Assembly: GCA_031363915.1 (NCBI GenBank)
Contig: JANLVI010000001.1
Location: forward strand, 52,031-116,030
Length of the DNA stretch: 64,000 nucleotides
From: JANLVI01 sp031363915
GTDB lineage: Bacteria; Vulcanimicrobiota; Vulcanimicrobiia; Vulcanimicrobiales; Vulcanimicrobiaceae
Direction of reading: 5' to 3'
Shown one piece after another: positions 42,092-50,424 of the stretch (position 1 is its first letter; each line of letters begins with the position of its first letter). The notes below the pieces were generated by a model. The model ran no database searches. It was not told where the DNA came from and saw only the letters and a program-made list of their open reading frames with translations. The position numbers were made by a program, and so were the translations under genes.

Positions 42092-42678
42092 GTACCCGCA
42101 GCGACCGTAAACTTCCGACACGCGACCGCAAGCAGTTCTACATTTATTCGGCGATCGGACTCGTCGTGCTCATCGCAATCATCGGTGTTGCGCTGGCGTC
42201 GCGCGTTCCGCAGGCAGCGACCGACGTGTCGAGACCTGCGGCCCTGACGGTCGGCCAGACGGCGCCCCAATTCGTCGTGTCGACGACGAACGGCCCGTTC
42301 GATTTAAACGCCTCGAAGGGGCCGACGTTTCTTGAAGTGTTCGCCACGTGGTGCCCGCACTGCCAGCGCGAAGTCCCCGCGCTCAACGCTCTCAATGACA
42401 AGTACAAAGGCAAGATCAATTTCGTCTCTGTCTCCGGCAGTGCGCGCGCGGGCGATGGCAACTCGCCCGAGTCGCAAGCCGATGTCGTGAGCTTCGCATC
42501 GCAGCTCCACGTGACGTATCCGATCGCCTACGATCCTGACCTCGCGGTAGCCAAGAGCTATCTTGGCGGCGGATTTCCGACGATCGTGATCATCGATAAG
42601 AATAAGAAGATCTCCAAAGTACTCGAAGGCGAAGTCGCCCAAGCCGATCTCGATAAGGCGATCGCTGCCGTTCTCTAA
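42088..42678 (+). CDS. Membrane-anchored TlpA-type thioredoxin-like protein
   Basis: 196 residues. A basic N-terminus and one membrane helix (about 18-38) anchor a thioredoxin domain facing the periplasm. The redox site is in FATWCPHCQREVPAL (CPHC), and the cis-Pro region is GGGFPTIVIIDKNKK. The insert SGSARAGDGNSPESQA is a family-like loop. The pairing with a MauE-type protein suggests electron supply or protein disulfide repair. Confidence 0.86.
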   Translation: MSTRSDRKLPTRDRKQFYIYSAIGLVVLIAIIGVALASRVPQAATDVSRPAALTVGQTAPQFVVSTTNGPFDLNASKGPTFLEVFATWCPHCQREVPALNALNDKYKGKINFVSVSGSARAGDGNSPESQADVVSFASQLHVTYPIAYDPDLAVAKSYLGGGFPTIVIIDKNKKISKVLEGEVAQADLDKAIAAVL

Positions 42679-42745
42679 TCTCTACCCCAGCGAACTCTAA
42701 TTTCCGGTGAACAACAAACCCCCGATTCGCAACGTAGCATAGATC

Positions 42746-43120
42746 ATGAGAATGAAGTTCGCCCCCCTTGCCCTCGCGGCACTCGTTGCGGGTCTCCCGC
42801 TCGCGTCGCTCGCACAATCCGCTCCTACTCCCGCGCCTGCGGGCACACCCGCAGCCCAAGCCGAGCATCATCACGGCGGCCACGGCCATATGATGAAGAT
42901 GCTCTCGGAACTCAACCTAACCGCCGATCAGAAGTCCAAGATCGACGGCTACGTTGCTGCCTCGAAAACCGCTAACGCGAATACGACCGACCGCGAAGTA
43001 CGCCGCGCCAACATGAAGGCACTACGCGTTCAGATTATGGGTGTCTTGACTGCCGATCAGAAATCGCAGCTCGAGGCGAAGATGAAGGCCGCTCGTCAAA
43101 ACGATCCACCGAAACAGTAA
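42746..43120 (+). CDS. Spy/CpxP-like periplasmic protein (LTxxQ motif)
   Basis: 124 residues. A signal peptide (cleavage after LAQ near residue 24), a Pro/Ala linker and a His-rich stretch (AEHHHGGHGHMM) precede a helical region with two LTxxQ motifs, LNLTADQKSKI and VLTADQKSQL, as in Spy/CpxP chaperones. The His cluster may bind metal. It is convergent with the RseB/anti-sigma/sigma operon, and Spy-type genes are classic envelope-stress targets. Confidence 0.8.
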   Translation: MRMKFAPLALAALVAGLPLASLAQSAPTPAPAGTPAAQAEHHHGGHGHMMKMLSELNLTADQKSKIDGYVAASKTANANTTDREVRRANMKALRVQIMGVLTADQKSQLEAKMKAARQNDPPKQ

Positions 43121-43149
43121 GCGTTCTGATTTTAATCCGCACTCATCGA

Positions 43150-43178
43150 GAGCGAAGCTACGGCCTCGCTCTTTTTTT
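43150..43178 (+). terminator. Intrinsic terminator after the Spy-like gene
   Basis: GAGCGA (43150-43155) pairs with TCGCTC (43166-43171), followed by TTTTTTT at 43172-43178. It lies 30 bases after the Spy-like stop and separates it from the convergent RseB-like gene. Confidence 0.85.
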
Positions 43179-43206
43179 GCGTGATCTACATGGTGCTTCG
43201 CTTTGG

Positions 43207-44235
43207 TTACGGGACGACGCTTGCGGCTATTGCTGCTAGTTCTTTGATGTCGAGGTCGCCGACTAAGGCAAATGCGAGACCGTGTTCGCGCCAGGCAAGC
43301 AGCGTTGTCGGGCCGTCGCTGACGTAGTTGCCATCGTGGTCTTCGAAATGAATTTTTGTCGGCTTGAGCGCGCCGAAGTCGGCTGCTGCCGAGCTGGCAT
43401 TTTCGAAGAGTGAGAGATCGCGTACGCCGTCAGAGTACAAGAAATGGAGGCTCTTGACGGTTCGGATGACCGAAACGTCGGCGCTCACGAGTGCGAATCC
43501 CTCGGGAAGTCGCTTAGGGTTCATCGGTGGGAAGCCGGCCGTTTTGATCGTTGCTTCGAGGTCGGTCGAGGGTTGGGCATAGTTGCGGCCGGCGACCGAG
43601 ATATAACCCGCGGTGTCGCGCGTGAAGACGCCGCTTGGGATGTCGTTGGTGAAGCGGATGTCATCGAAGCGGACTCGCGATATCAGCGAGCCGTCGGCGT
43701 GGTAGAGTTCTTTTGCTAGAACGATGTGCGTCTGCGCGTCGACCCAGAGCCGCACGGCGCGCTCGCCGGTGAACTTGTTGATCAACGAGACCGTGTTGCT
43801 CACGCGGCCGGCTACAGATTCATCGGGCCCAGCGATCGCGCGGTAGTTCGCAGTCAACAGAATGATGCTGTCGTTCTCGGCGACGGGATTGTCGCTTGCG
43901 GGATTTTGCGAGGTCGTGACCGTTTTCTTATGCGGATCGAACTGGTAGCTTGCCGTGCCGTGGGTGATGATGTACTGGCCGTAGATCGAGGGCGGGGCGA
44001 TGAATGTCTTGCGCGTATCGCCGGGCGCGCGGTGTTCGACGCGCGTGACTGTTGAGGTCGCGCGGGTGGGGCCCCAGCTCGTGGTCTGTAACTGACCGAC
44101 GTACGAAACATGCTTGGGTGCATCGATTGCCTCGCGCACGAGCGCGTCGGCACTCTCAGCAAATGCGGGAGCGGCCAGACACAAAACGAGCGCCGCCAGG
44201 GCGACGCTCGTGGAGGTAAGGTTAGTTATTCGCAC
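43207..44235 (-). CDS. RseB/MucB-like sigma-factor regulatory protein
   Basis: 342 residues, exported (signal peptide MRITNLTSTS..., cleavage after AFA near residue 27). The N-terminal LolA-like sheet region is evident in HVSYVGQLQTTSWGP, QYIITHGTASYQFDP and RLWVDAQTHIVLAKELYHADG, as in RseB/MucB. A smaller C-terminal domain follows (about 235-340). It probably shields the periplasmic tail of the anti-sigma factor and senses mislocalised lipoproteins. The start overlaps the anti-sigma gene end by 14 bases. Confidence 0.8.
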   Translation of the reverse strand: MRITNLTSTSVALAALVLCLAAPAFAESADALVREAIDAPKHVSYVGQLQTTSWGPTRATSTVTRVEHRAPGDTRKTFIAPPSIYGQYIITHGTASYQFDPHKKTVTTSQNPASDNPVAENDSIILLTANYRAIAGPDESVAGRVSNTVSLINKFTGERAVRLWVDAQTHIVLAKELYHADGSLISRVRFDDIRFTNDIPSGVFTRDTAGYISVAGRNYAQPSTDLEATIKTAGFPPMNPKRLPEGFALVSADVSVIRTVKSLHFLYSDGVRDLSLFENASSAAADFGALKPTKIHFEDHDGNYVSDGPTTLLAWREHGLAFALVGDLDIKELAAIAASVVP

Positions 44236-44740
44236 TAGCGACGGTGTACGTTGCGGAGTTGATAACGCGTGGCGTCGTCGAGGTTCGCTCGTCGGCGTTG
44301 TTCACGCGTAGCGCTCTGTCGGCTAGGGGGTTGGCTTGCGATTCGGCGGCGTGTTCGTCGAGGTAGTAAGTCGCCGAGACACCCGGCTGGCCCGCGGGCG
44401 ATAGGCTGTTGCGCGCGGCGGGGACGCCGAAGTAGCCTGCCACCAAGATCACGGCGAGCGCCGGGAGGGCATAGGCCGGGCGTAAGAAGCCGCGCACGGC
44501 GTCGAGCGCCGATGGGCGTTCGGTACGGATTGCAGCCCAGATCTGGGCTTTGAGCATTGGCGGCAGTTCGCGTTCTTCAGCAAGGGGGGAGTTGCGAAGC
44601 GCCTCGGTCAGGGTAACCTCGGCCTCGCATGAAGCGCGGCAGTCACCGCACGCCGCGAGGTGCACGAAGAGACTAGCGTCTTCGCTCGAGGCGAGTTCGC
44701 CGTGGATATAATCGATAAGGGTTTCTGTTGTGTAGTGCAT
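44222..44740 (-). CDS. Zinc-finger anti-sigma factor with one membrane helix
   Basis: 172 residues from ATG 44740 (a longer TTG start at 44770 would overlap the sigma gene). The N-terminal ZAS motif is visible as FVHLAACGDCRASCEAE (His-x3-Cys-x2-Cys). A single membrane helix (LPALAVILVAGYFG) near residue 105 separates the cytosolic sigma-binding part from a periplasmic tail. Order sigma, anti-sigma, RseB-like matches rpoE-rseA-rseB. Confidence 0.85.
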   Translation of the reverse strand: MHYTTETLIDYIHGELASSEDASLFVHLAACGDCRASCEAEVTLTEALRNSPLAEERELPPMLKAQIWAAIRTERPSALDAVRGFLRPAYALPALAVILVAGYFGVPAARNSLSPAGQPGVSATYYLDEHAAESQANPLADRALRVNNADERTSTTPRVINSATYTVASANN

Positions 44741-44750
44741 CAGGTTTTTC

Positions 44751-45308
44751 TTATTGTGCCCGGAGGACAAGACGGCGGAGGAGTGCGCGAGCGCGGTGGA
44801 GTCGGGAGCGGACGGTTCCGATCGAGCAGCCCATCATGTCCGATATCTCTTGGTAGCTATATTCTTCGATATCGGCAAGGACGATGACGCTGCGTTGTTC
44901 GGTGGAGAGCTGGGCTAGCGCGAGCGACATCGGTTCGCTGAGCTGCTTTGAGACGTAGTCTTCGATGGGGTCGGTCGCGAGGGGTCGGCTTCCGCCATAT
45001 TCTTGGGGGGCATTGTCCTCAGGTATCTCTTCTTGGAAACGTCCTTTCTTGCGCCGAAGTTCATCCCGGTGCAAATTCGTGACGATTCGATAGATCCACG
45101 ATAGGAACGAGGTGCCCGGCTGGAACGACCGCCAGGCCCGGAAGACGCGTAAAAAAGCGTCTTGCGTAAGATCGCGGGCGTCAGCTTCGTTGCCGGTAAG
45201 ACGGTAGGCAAAGTTATACGTCGCCTTGCCGTATTCACTGATCGCCTTTTCGAGAAAGGCCGAAGCCTCCTGAGTCGGCGGTTCGGCTTGCTTGCGCGGC
45301 ACTCCCAT
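44751..45308 (-). CDS. ECF RNA polymerase sigma factor (RpoE-like)
   Basis: 185 residues from ATG 45308 (a GTG at 45317 adds three). Region 2 shows YNFAYRLTGNEADARDLTQDAFLRVFRAW, and WIYRIVTNLHRDELRRKK closes region 2.4. Region 4 shows LSTEQRSVIVLADIEEYSYQEISDMM followed by the helix-turn-helix GCSIGTVRSRLHRARALL. First gene of a three-gene envelope-stress operon. Divergent from the NRAMP gene, with shared upstream DNA at 45309-45435. Confidence 0.93.
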   Translation of the reverse strand: MGVPRKQAEPPTQEASAFLEKAISEYGKATYNFAYRLTGNEADARDLTQDAFLRVFRAWRSFQPGTSFLSWIYRIVTNLHRDELRRKKGRFQEEIPEDNAPQEYGGSRPLATDPIEDYVSKQLSEPMSLALAQLSTEQRSVIVLADIEEYSYQEISDMMGCSIGTVRSRLHRARALLRRLVLRAQ

Positions 45309-45384
45309 CCAGTGCACGTCGTTTTCGGCTTAGGGCGGCACGGCCTCTCGGCGGGGACCTAAGACCGATGGAGAAGGGTCGAAT

Positions 45385-45410
45385 TAGGCATACCTACTAT
45401 ACTCAGTAGG
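45385..45410 (+). promoter_or_regulatory. Possible DtxR/MntR-type operator and -10 box before the NRAMP gene
   Basis: TAGGCATACCTA at 45385-45396 is a perfect 4-4-4 palindrome, TTAGG-N3-ACCTA in wider form, reminiscent of DtxR/MntR boxes. A second inverted repeat, CCTAC (45393-45397) and GTAGG (45406-45410), overlaps it. TATACT at 45398-45403 could be the -10 box, so a bound repressor would block transcription. The metalloregulator at 17868 is a candidate binder; no clear -35 is seen. Confidence 0.5.
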
Positions 45411-45435
45411 CTCACCGAACACCCGAGGAGACCCC

Positions 45436-46713
45436 GTGGCCACGATCCCCGTCGAAACCGTTCGTCCCAAGCCCGCCAAGAAGTGGGCACTGTGGCGTTA
45501 TCTGGCGGTTGCCGGTCCGGGCTTGATCGTCGCCTTCGCTGATACCGAAGCCGGCAGCGTGACGACCGCCGCCACCTCCGGCGCTCAATTTGGGATGAAA
45601 CTCGTCCTCTTGCAGGTCTTGCTAATCATCCCGCTCTTCGTCGTGCAAGAAATGACCGTTCGTTTGGGGACGGTGACCGGTAAGGGGCACGCGCAACTCA
45701 TTCGCGATAACTACGGCCTGGGTTGGACGTGGGTATCGCTCGGTACCATGCTGGTGACGAATATGGCGGCGCTCGTGACCGAGTTCATCGGGATCGCCGG
45801 TGTCGCGCTCATCTTCGGACTTCCCGCCGCGCCGCTCGTCATCGGGGCTGCCGCCATTCTGATTGCGGTGAGTTTCTCCGGGAAATACAAGCGCGCAGAG
45901 TACATCGCGATGGCGCTGTGTTTTCTCGAGCTGCTCTTCATCCCGGCGGCGTTCGCCGCGCACCCGAGCCCGCATGACGTCGTCATGAACGGCTTGCTCG
46001 GCTCGCAGCCGCTCGGAAACACCACCTACTTGCTGCTGATCGCGGGCAACATCGGTGCGGTCATCATGCCGTGGATGATCTTCTACCAGCAATCGGCCGT
46101 CGTCGATAAGGGCCTCAAAGTCAAGGATCTGAATTTTGCGCGGGTCGATACCGCGATCGGCGCGGTCCTCACGCAAGTCATCATGATCGCGATCGTCATA
46201 ACCACGGCGGCGACGCTCTTCGTTCACCACCAGGCTGTCTTGGACGCCGCGCACGCGGCGCTCGCCCTCGTACCGCTAACGGGATCGAAACTGGCGGGGA
46301 TCGCATTCGGCGCCGGCCTGCTCGGCGCGTCGCTCATCGGTGCGTTCGTGGTGTCGCTTGCGACGGCGTGGGCGTTTGGCGAGGCGTTTCGTTGGCCGTG
46401 CTCGCTTAATTTTCAATGCACGCAAGCAAAGCGCTTTTACGGGCTGTATGCCGCGATCGTCGTTATTGCGGCCGGCATTGTGCTCATCCCGAATTTGCCG
46501 CTGATCAAGGTCACGCTCTACGTCGAAGCGTTCAACGCGTTCGTCTTGCCGATCGTGCTGGGGTTCCTGCTCATCATGGCGAACGACAAGAAAATCCTGG
46601 GCGACCGCGTGAACAGCGCGCTCGGAAACGTCGTGACCATCGGCCTTTCCGTCGTCGTCGTCTCGCTCGGCGTGTGGATGGCGTACATGACCTTCACCGG
46701 TCAGAACGGTTGA
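45436..46713 (+). CDS. Divergent NRAMP-family metal transporter
   Basis: 425 residues, about 11 membrane helices. The first helix carries GPGLIVAFADTEAGSVTTAA where canonical NRAMPs have the metal-binding DPGN (here D-T-E-A-G). Helix 6 has IGAVIMPWMIFYQQSAVVDKG where canonical members have A-x-x-MPH. Helix 1 Asp is kept, but the metal-site Met-Pro-His is Met-Pro-Trp. This resembles NRAMP-related transporters with altered selectivity (some carry Mg). Regulated promoter region upstream. Its TGA overlaps a TTG of the next reading frame. Confidence 0.83.
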   Translation: MATIPVETVRPKPAKKWALWRYLAVAGPGLIVAFADTEAGSVTTAATSGAQFGMKLVLLQVLLIIPLFVVQEMTVRLGTVTGKGHAQLIRDNYGLGWTWVSLGTMLVTNMAALVTEFIGIAGVALIFGLPAAPLVIGAAAILIAVSFSGKYKRAEYIAMALCFLELLFIPAAFAAHPSPHDVVMNGLLGSQPLGNTTYLLLIAGNIGAVIMPWMIFYQQSAVVDKGLKVKDLNFARVDTAIGAVLTQVIMIAIVITTAATLFVHHQAVLDAAHAALALVPLTGSKLAGIAFGAGLLGASLIGAFVVSLATAWAFGEAFRWPCSLNFQCTQAKRFYGLYAAIVVIAAGIVLIPNLPLIKVTLYVEAFNAFVLPIVLGFLLIMANDKKILGDRVNSALGNVVTIGLSVVVVSLGVWMAYMTFTGQNG

Positions 46714-47050
46714 TTCGCGCCGCTGCAATCGCCTGTGGCGTTATCGCGATCGCGCTTCCGGCGCGCGCGTGGCGATCGTTCACCCGCTCATCGGAAATAC
46801 GGTCCTGCGCGTCGTGCTTCGCGACGATCGCGATAGGCCTGTTCGTCGCGCACGCGTCGCGGTCCATGTCGATATGTCGTCCATGGCGATGAACCCGCCG
46901 GGGTCGGCGGCACTGAGCGAAACGAATGCGGGCGTCTACGAGCGCATCGTGAAGCTGACGATGCCCGGGCACTGGAAAGCCGATGTGAGGATCGGAAGGC
47001 CCAGCGGCGTAACGTCACTGAGCCTTCCATTTTTCGTCGATCCGCCGTAA
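46710..47050 (+). pseudogene. FixH/YtkA-like exported protein split by a frameshift in a GC repeat
   Basis: From TTG 46710 (TTGA overlap with the NRAMP stop) the frame encodes a signal-peptide-like LIRAAAIACGVIAIALPARA and then drifts out of sense. The mature domain is in another frame from GTG 46769: HPLIGNTVLRVVLRDDR, HVDMSSMAMNPPG, GVYERIVKLTMPGHWKADVR, ending LPFFVDPP, a FixH/YtkA-like beta domain with a Met-rich motif. The switch coincides with GCGCGCGCG at 46761-46769; removing one GC unit would fuse both. Either a decayed gene or slippage-controlled expression. Confidence 0.62.
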
Positions 47051-49360
47051 CTACTTACCGCTAAAACGGAGCCCGACTTCCACGCTGCGCGGGCGCGCGT
47101 AGTGATTGCCTTGCGCGTTGAGATACGTCACGCGGTAGCGATCGTTCAGCAGATTGTGGACGGTCACCGTGAGCGCGCCGCCGTTTCCCGTGCCGAAGCC
47201 CTTTTGGAAATCGAACGTCGTATGCGGCGGTGATTTGCAGTTATCGTTTGCGGGCTTGCAGCCAGCGGAAGTTAGACCCGAACCGTATTCACCGTTAATG
47301 GCAAGCCAGCCGCCGTGCGTGTCGTTGAGCAGGATACCGCCGTTGAAATCGACGCGCTGATCGTGATCGGCGGGGGTCCAGTCGGTTGCGGGGCCCGTAA
47401 AGCATGGCGCCAGGAGCTGCGTCTCGCACTGCTTCACGACCGAATACGTGTGCGTTGCCGAGGCGTAGAAGCGGCCGCTGTGCGCGAGCTGATGTTGGAA
47501 GAACGCGGTCTGCGTTCCGATGCGTCCGAGCTTATAATTGATATCCTGGTGCAGGTTCGTGTTCCCGACTGCGGTGTCGTCGATAACGTCGGTTGCATTT
47601 TTCTGCATGTAACGAATACCCAGATCTCCGCCCGCAAGCGGAAGATGCCCGCCGATTTCATAGACGGAATCGCGCTGCGGAAGAAGATCGAAGTTGCCGC
47701 TCGCGGGGTTGAGTGCTTGTCCGGTCGCGGGCGAGACGTTCTCGAAAGAATATGGGGTGAAGAAGCGACCGTAGTAGGCGTAGGCGCTGGAACGCGGTCC
47801 AAGGAACCGCGTGAGCTTTACGCGCGGGCTTAGCATGAACGATCCCGAGCGGAACTGCGTCGATGCGAGCTGGAATGCGTCGGCACGCAGTCCGTAATCG
47901 AGCTGGTACGCCGTTCCCATGCGCCAAGTATCTTGCAGGTAGGCTTCTTGCGTGTGACCGTTATTTGGCGCGGTATCGCCGATCGTCGCCGGGGCCAGGC
48001 TCAAGGGGTTGTTTGGCTGCAGCGTCACGGCGTAGTTTTTCGTAATCGTCGTGAGGTCGTAGAGCACGCCGCTCTTGATCGCGTGTTTATCGCTGCGGAG
48101 TTCGTAATCGAGGTTGAAGCGATAGTCGAGTGAGGTCCGATCGGCGCGGACCGAATAGGCGCATGTCGTGATGTCCGCCGAACAGTCCAGCGGCGCGCCC
48201 GCGGCATTTCCCGCTGCGATATCGTTTACGAAGTCCGGTGAATCGACGATATGCGAGCGTTTGATGCTCGGACCGAATGCGAGGGCGCCGCGTTCGCCGA
48301 TCGCGTGCCGGAATTGTAGCGAACCGAACAGATCGTCCTGACGTTCGCTGTCGTCTTGTCTCGTCGGTGCGCCGCTCAGCACGTCGGGCGGAATTTGGTA
48401 CGTCTGCAGCGAGTGTGTGAGCGTGAAATTCACAAAATCGGTCGACCCGTGCGGGAGCGTCAGGCGAACGAACTGGTTTGCGTTGCTGCCCGCATTGTGC
48501 GGCGAAGATTCGTTCGGCGGATCGAGCGCGCGACCGTCGCGTTCGTTACGCACGGCAAGTGAGATCGAGCCTGCGCCGACGGGAGCATGATAGCCAACCG
48601 TGCCGTCGTATTTTGCATAGCTGCCGCCGACTGCGTCGACCGTGAACCCCGGCGCACCGCTCCCGCTTCGCGTCGATAGGTTGAGCACGGAGCCGAATTT
48701 CTCGCCGTACTGTGCGGGATACGCCCCTTCGATAACTTCGGCGTAGGCAAGGTTGCTCGGATCGACTTCGCTGCCGATCACGCGGTTGAGCGCCTGCGGC
48801 AGCGAGACGCCGTCGACGACGTAATTGATGTCGCCGTGATCGCCATTGATATGGACGGTGCCGTTCGCGCCGCGAGCCGCGCCCGGCAACTGGAGAAGAA
48901 TTTCCGAGAAATTACCGGTTGCAGGCGAACGCGAAAAGGACTGTGCGTTGATCGTCACGTCGGTACCGCCGCCGCGCACGATCGTGCGCGTCTGCGCGTT
49001 GGTGCGGCCGATCGTTTTAATTTCTTTTTGGACGTTGATTTCCAGGTTCGCACCGCCGGTGTTCAGGTCTACGCGAATTTCATTGTTGCCGACGCGTGAC
49101 GCGACGGCGATATCGTACGTGCCGACCGAGAGCGCGCTAAACGAAAACTTTCCACGCGCGTCCGTCTGCGTACGCAAGGTCAAATTGTTTCCGCTCAGAC
49201 TGACTGCGGCGGAGGGAACGGGTTTGCCGTCGGAGACGACCGTCCCGGTGAGGAACGTCGTCGCGGCCTGCGCCGGTGTCGCGCCGACCGCGATAAGCAT
49301 TGTAAGCGTGGCTACGAGTGCGGCAAAACGTCGCATCGGCTCGTGAATGAGTGAGAACAC
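47051..49360 (-). CDS. TonB-dependent receptor with N-terminal carboxypeptidase-regulatory-like domain
   Basis: About 769 residues, intact. The GTG at 49360 has AGGAG 6 bases upstream. The signal peptide is cleaved after AQA. Next come a regulatory-like beta domain (about 40-110: TVVSDGKPVPSAAVSLSG, TDARGKFSFSALSVGTYDI) and a plug domain with INGDHGDINYVVDGVSLPQ, EVIEGAYPAQYGEKFGSV and LSTRSGSG. A long beta-barrel follows, ending in aromatic VEVGLRFSGK. Ligand unknown; adjacency to metal-related genes hints at metal complexes, but this is inference. An ExbBD/TonB system is not in the window. Confidence 0.9.
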   Translation of the reverse strand: MFSLIHEPMRRFAALVATLTMLIAVGATPAQAATTFLTGTVVSDGKPVPSAAVSLSGNNLTLRTQTDARGKFSFSALSVGTYDIAVASRVGNNEIRVDLNTGGANLEINVQKEIKTIGRTNAQTRTIVRGGGTDVTINAQSFSRSPATGNFSEILLQLPGAARGANGTVHINGDHGDINYVVDGVSLPQALNRVIGSEVDPSNLAYAEVIEGAYPAQYGEKFGSVLNLSTRSGSGAPGFTVDAVGGSYAKYDGTVGYHAPVGAGSISLAVRNERDGRALDPPNESSPHNAGSNANQFVRLTLPHGSTDFVNFTLTHSLQTYQIPPDVLSGAPTRQDDSERQDDLFGSLQFRHAIGERGALAFGPSIKRSHIVDSPDFVNDIAAGNAAGAPLDCSADITTCAYSVRADRTSLDYRFNLDYELRSDKHAIKSGVLYDLTTITKNYAVTLQPNNPLSLAPATIGDTAPNNGHTQEAYLQDTWRMGTAYQLDYGLRADAFQLASTQFRSGSFMLSPRVKLTRFLGPRSSAYAYYGRFFTPYSFENVSPATGQALNPASGNFDLLPQRDSVYEIGGHLPLAGGDLGIRYMQKNATDVIDDTAVGNTNLHQDINYKLGRIGTQTAFFQHQLAHSGRFYASATHTYSVVKQCETQLLAPCFTGPATDWTPADHDQRVDFNGGILLNDTHGGWLAINGEYGSGLTSAGCKPANDNCKSPPHTTFDFQKGFGTGNGGALTVTVHNLLNDRYRVTYLNAQGNHYARPRSVEVGLRFSGK

Positions 49361-49409
49361 CAAAAGCTCCTAAAAAAATCGATGACCCGCGCGGTGCGCG
49401 CGGGCGAAA

Positions 49410-50009
49410 TTAAACCGAGATCGGAGCGGTGTTCGGAGGCGGACGATTCGGAACGAACAGCGTGTACGCGCGCGTACGCGGCAGGCGCGGCGCAAAGAGA
49501 TACCGACGCGCTACGCGCACGGCGCAGCGGACGGAGCGATCGCGAACGATGTAGTGTCTCATGGATGCTGCGATCGCGATTAGGGGTGCTGCGCCCGCGT
49601 CGAGCAACAGCGCGCCGAGGACCGCTGCGAAAACGGCGCAGACGAACGAGCCGACAGATGCCAGCGGCGTGAATGCGCTGCCTTCAAGAAGGAGTGTCAA
49701 AGCGGCGAAGCTGATCTGAAGGCCGATGACTAGCGCCGCGAATCCCGGCCCGCGTCCCCGCTGCGGCAAGTCTGCGACGAGCAGGTTGAGAGCGCGCCGG
49801 CGGTCATGGCGCGAGCCCGTTCGGGCGGCCAGTAACATCAGGCCGACGATGGACACAACAAGCAACCCGATCAAATAGGCGTGCCGCGCGGCAAAGTCGG
49901 CGGTCACTCCGACGCCTGCTATTTCCCAGATTATGTGAACGGCCGCTCCGAGCGGCATCATGAGTGCAGCGAGAAGGGCGACCGCGCGAAAGCGACGGGT
50001 CGTCATCAT
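49410..50009 (-). CDS. Inner-membrane protein of unknown function
   Basis: 199 residues from ATG 50009, which overlaps the stop (TGA at 50006-50008) of the upstream decayed gene as ATGA. Four or so hydrophobic segments: about 8-30, 48-68, 96-118 and 122-148. Then comes a basic cytosolic region (SMRHYIVRDRSVRCAVRVAR) and a Pro-rich tail. Not recognised. Its translational coupling to the neighbouring remnant suggests both once formed a unit with the TonB receptor. Confidence 0.6.
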   Translation of the reverse strand: MMTTRRFRAVALLAALMMPLGAAVHIIWEIAGVGVTADFAARHAYLIGLLVVSIVGLMLLAARTGSRHDRRRALNLLVADLPQRGRGPGFAALVIGLQISFAALTLLLEGSAFTPLASVGSFVCAVFAAVLGALLLDAGAAPLIAIAASMRHYIVRDRSVRCAVRVARRYLFAPRLPRTRAYTLFVPNRPPPNTAPISV

Positions 50010-50420
50010 TGAGCCTTCAAACACTCCGGTGGAGCAAATCTTTGCAGCGCGGTGGAAAAGAGCTTCATGCCGGTGCAGCGGCCGCTGTCGGTGTAGAAAA
50101 GCTTCCTCACCCGGATACTATTTCTATAGACGCCGCGCAGGCGCGGGGGATCGCACCCATCGCGATTTGAACGCCGATCTCCGGCGGCGGCCGATGCAAA
50201 TCGTGGACGTAGCCCAGCGTGTAGGCACCACGAGGTCGGCCTTGACGTCGGAGCGCGCGAATCCGGGCCGCACGTGGAGCTTAGGCGAATCCTCAAATAG
50301 GCATTTTCCACCGGGTACTGCGTATCCGCGTTGCGCGCGGCAAACGCCCCGACGTACGTGTCGCCATCCGGCGTCGAGGACGTTGTGCGGATTCTGGTGA
50401 TCGTGCAGAAATCGCGCGCT
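50006..50420 (-). pseudogene. Decayed coding remnant, probably an outer-membrane-type protein
   Basis: Coding-like pieces appear in successive frames. They are STPDGDTYVGAFAARNADTQ plus YPVENAYLRI, then in another frame GAYTLGYVHDLHRPPPEIG plus VQIAMGA, then YRNSIRVRKLFYTDSGRCTG plus LQRFAPPECLKAQ to a TGA at 50006-50008. The final frame is supported by its ATGA overlap with the next gene. The strand-like pieces and the 'YTLGYVHD' segment suggest a small beta-barrel end, but identification is weak. At least two frameshifts are needed to join the pieces, and no start can be given. Confidence 0.42.
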
Positions 50421-50424
50421 TGTA

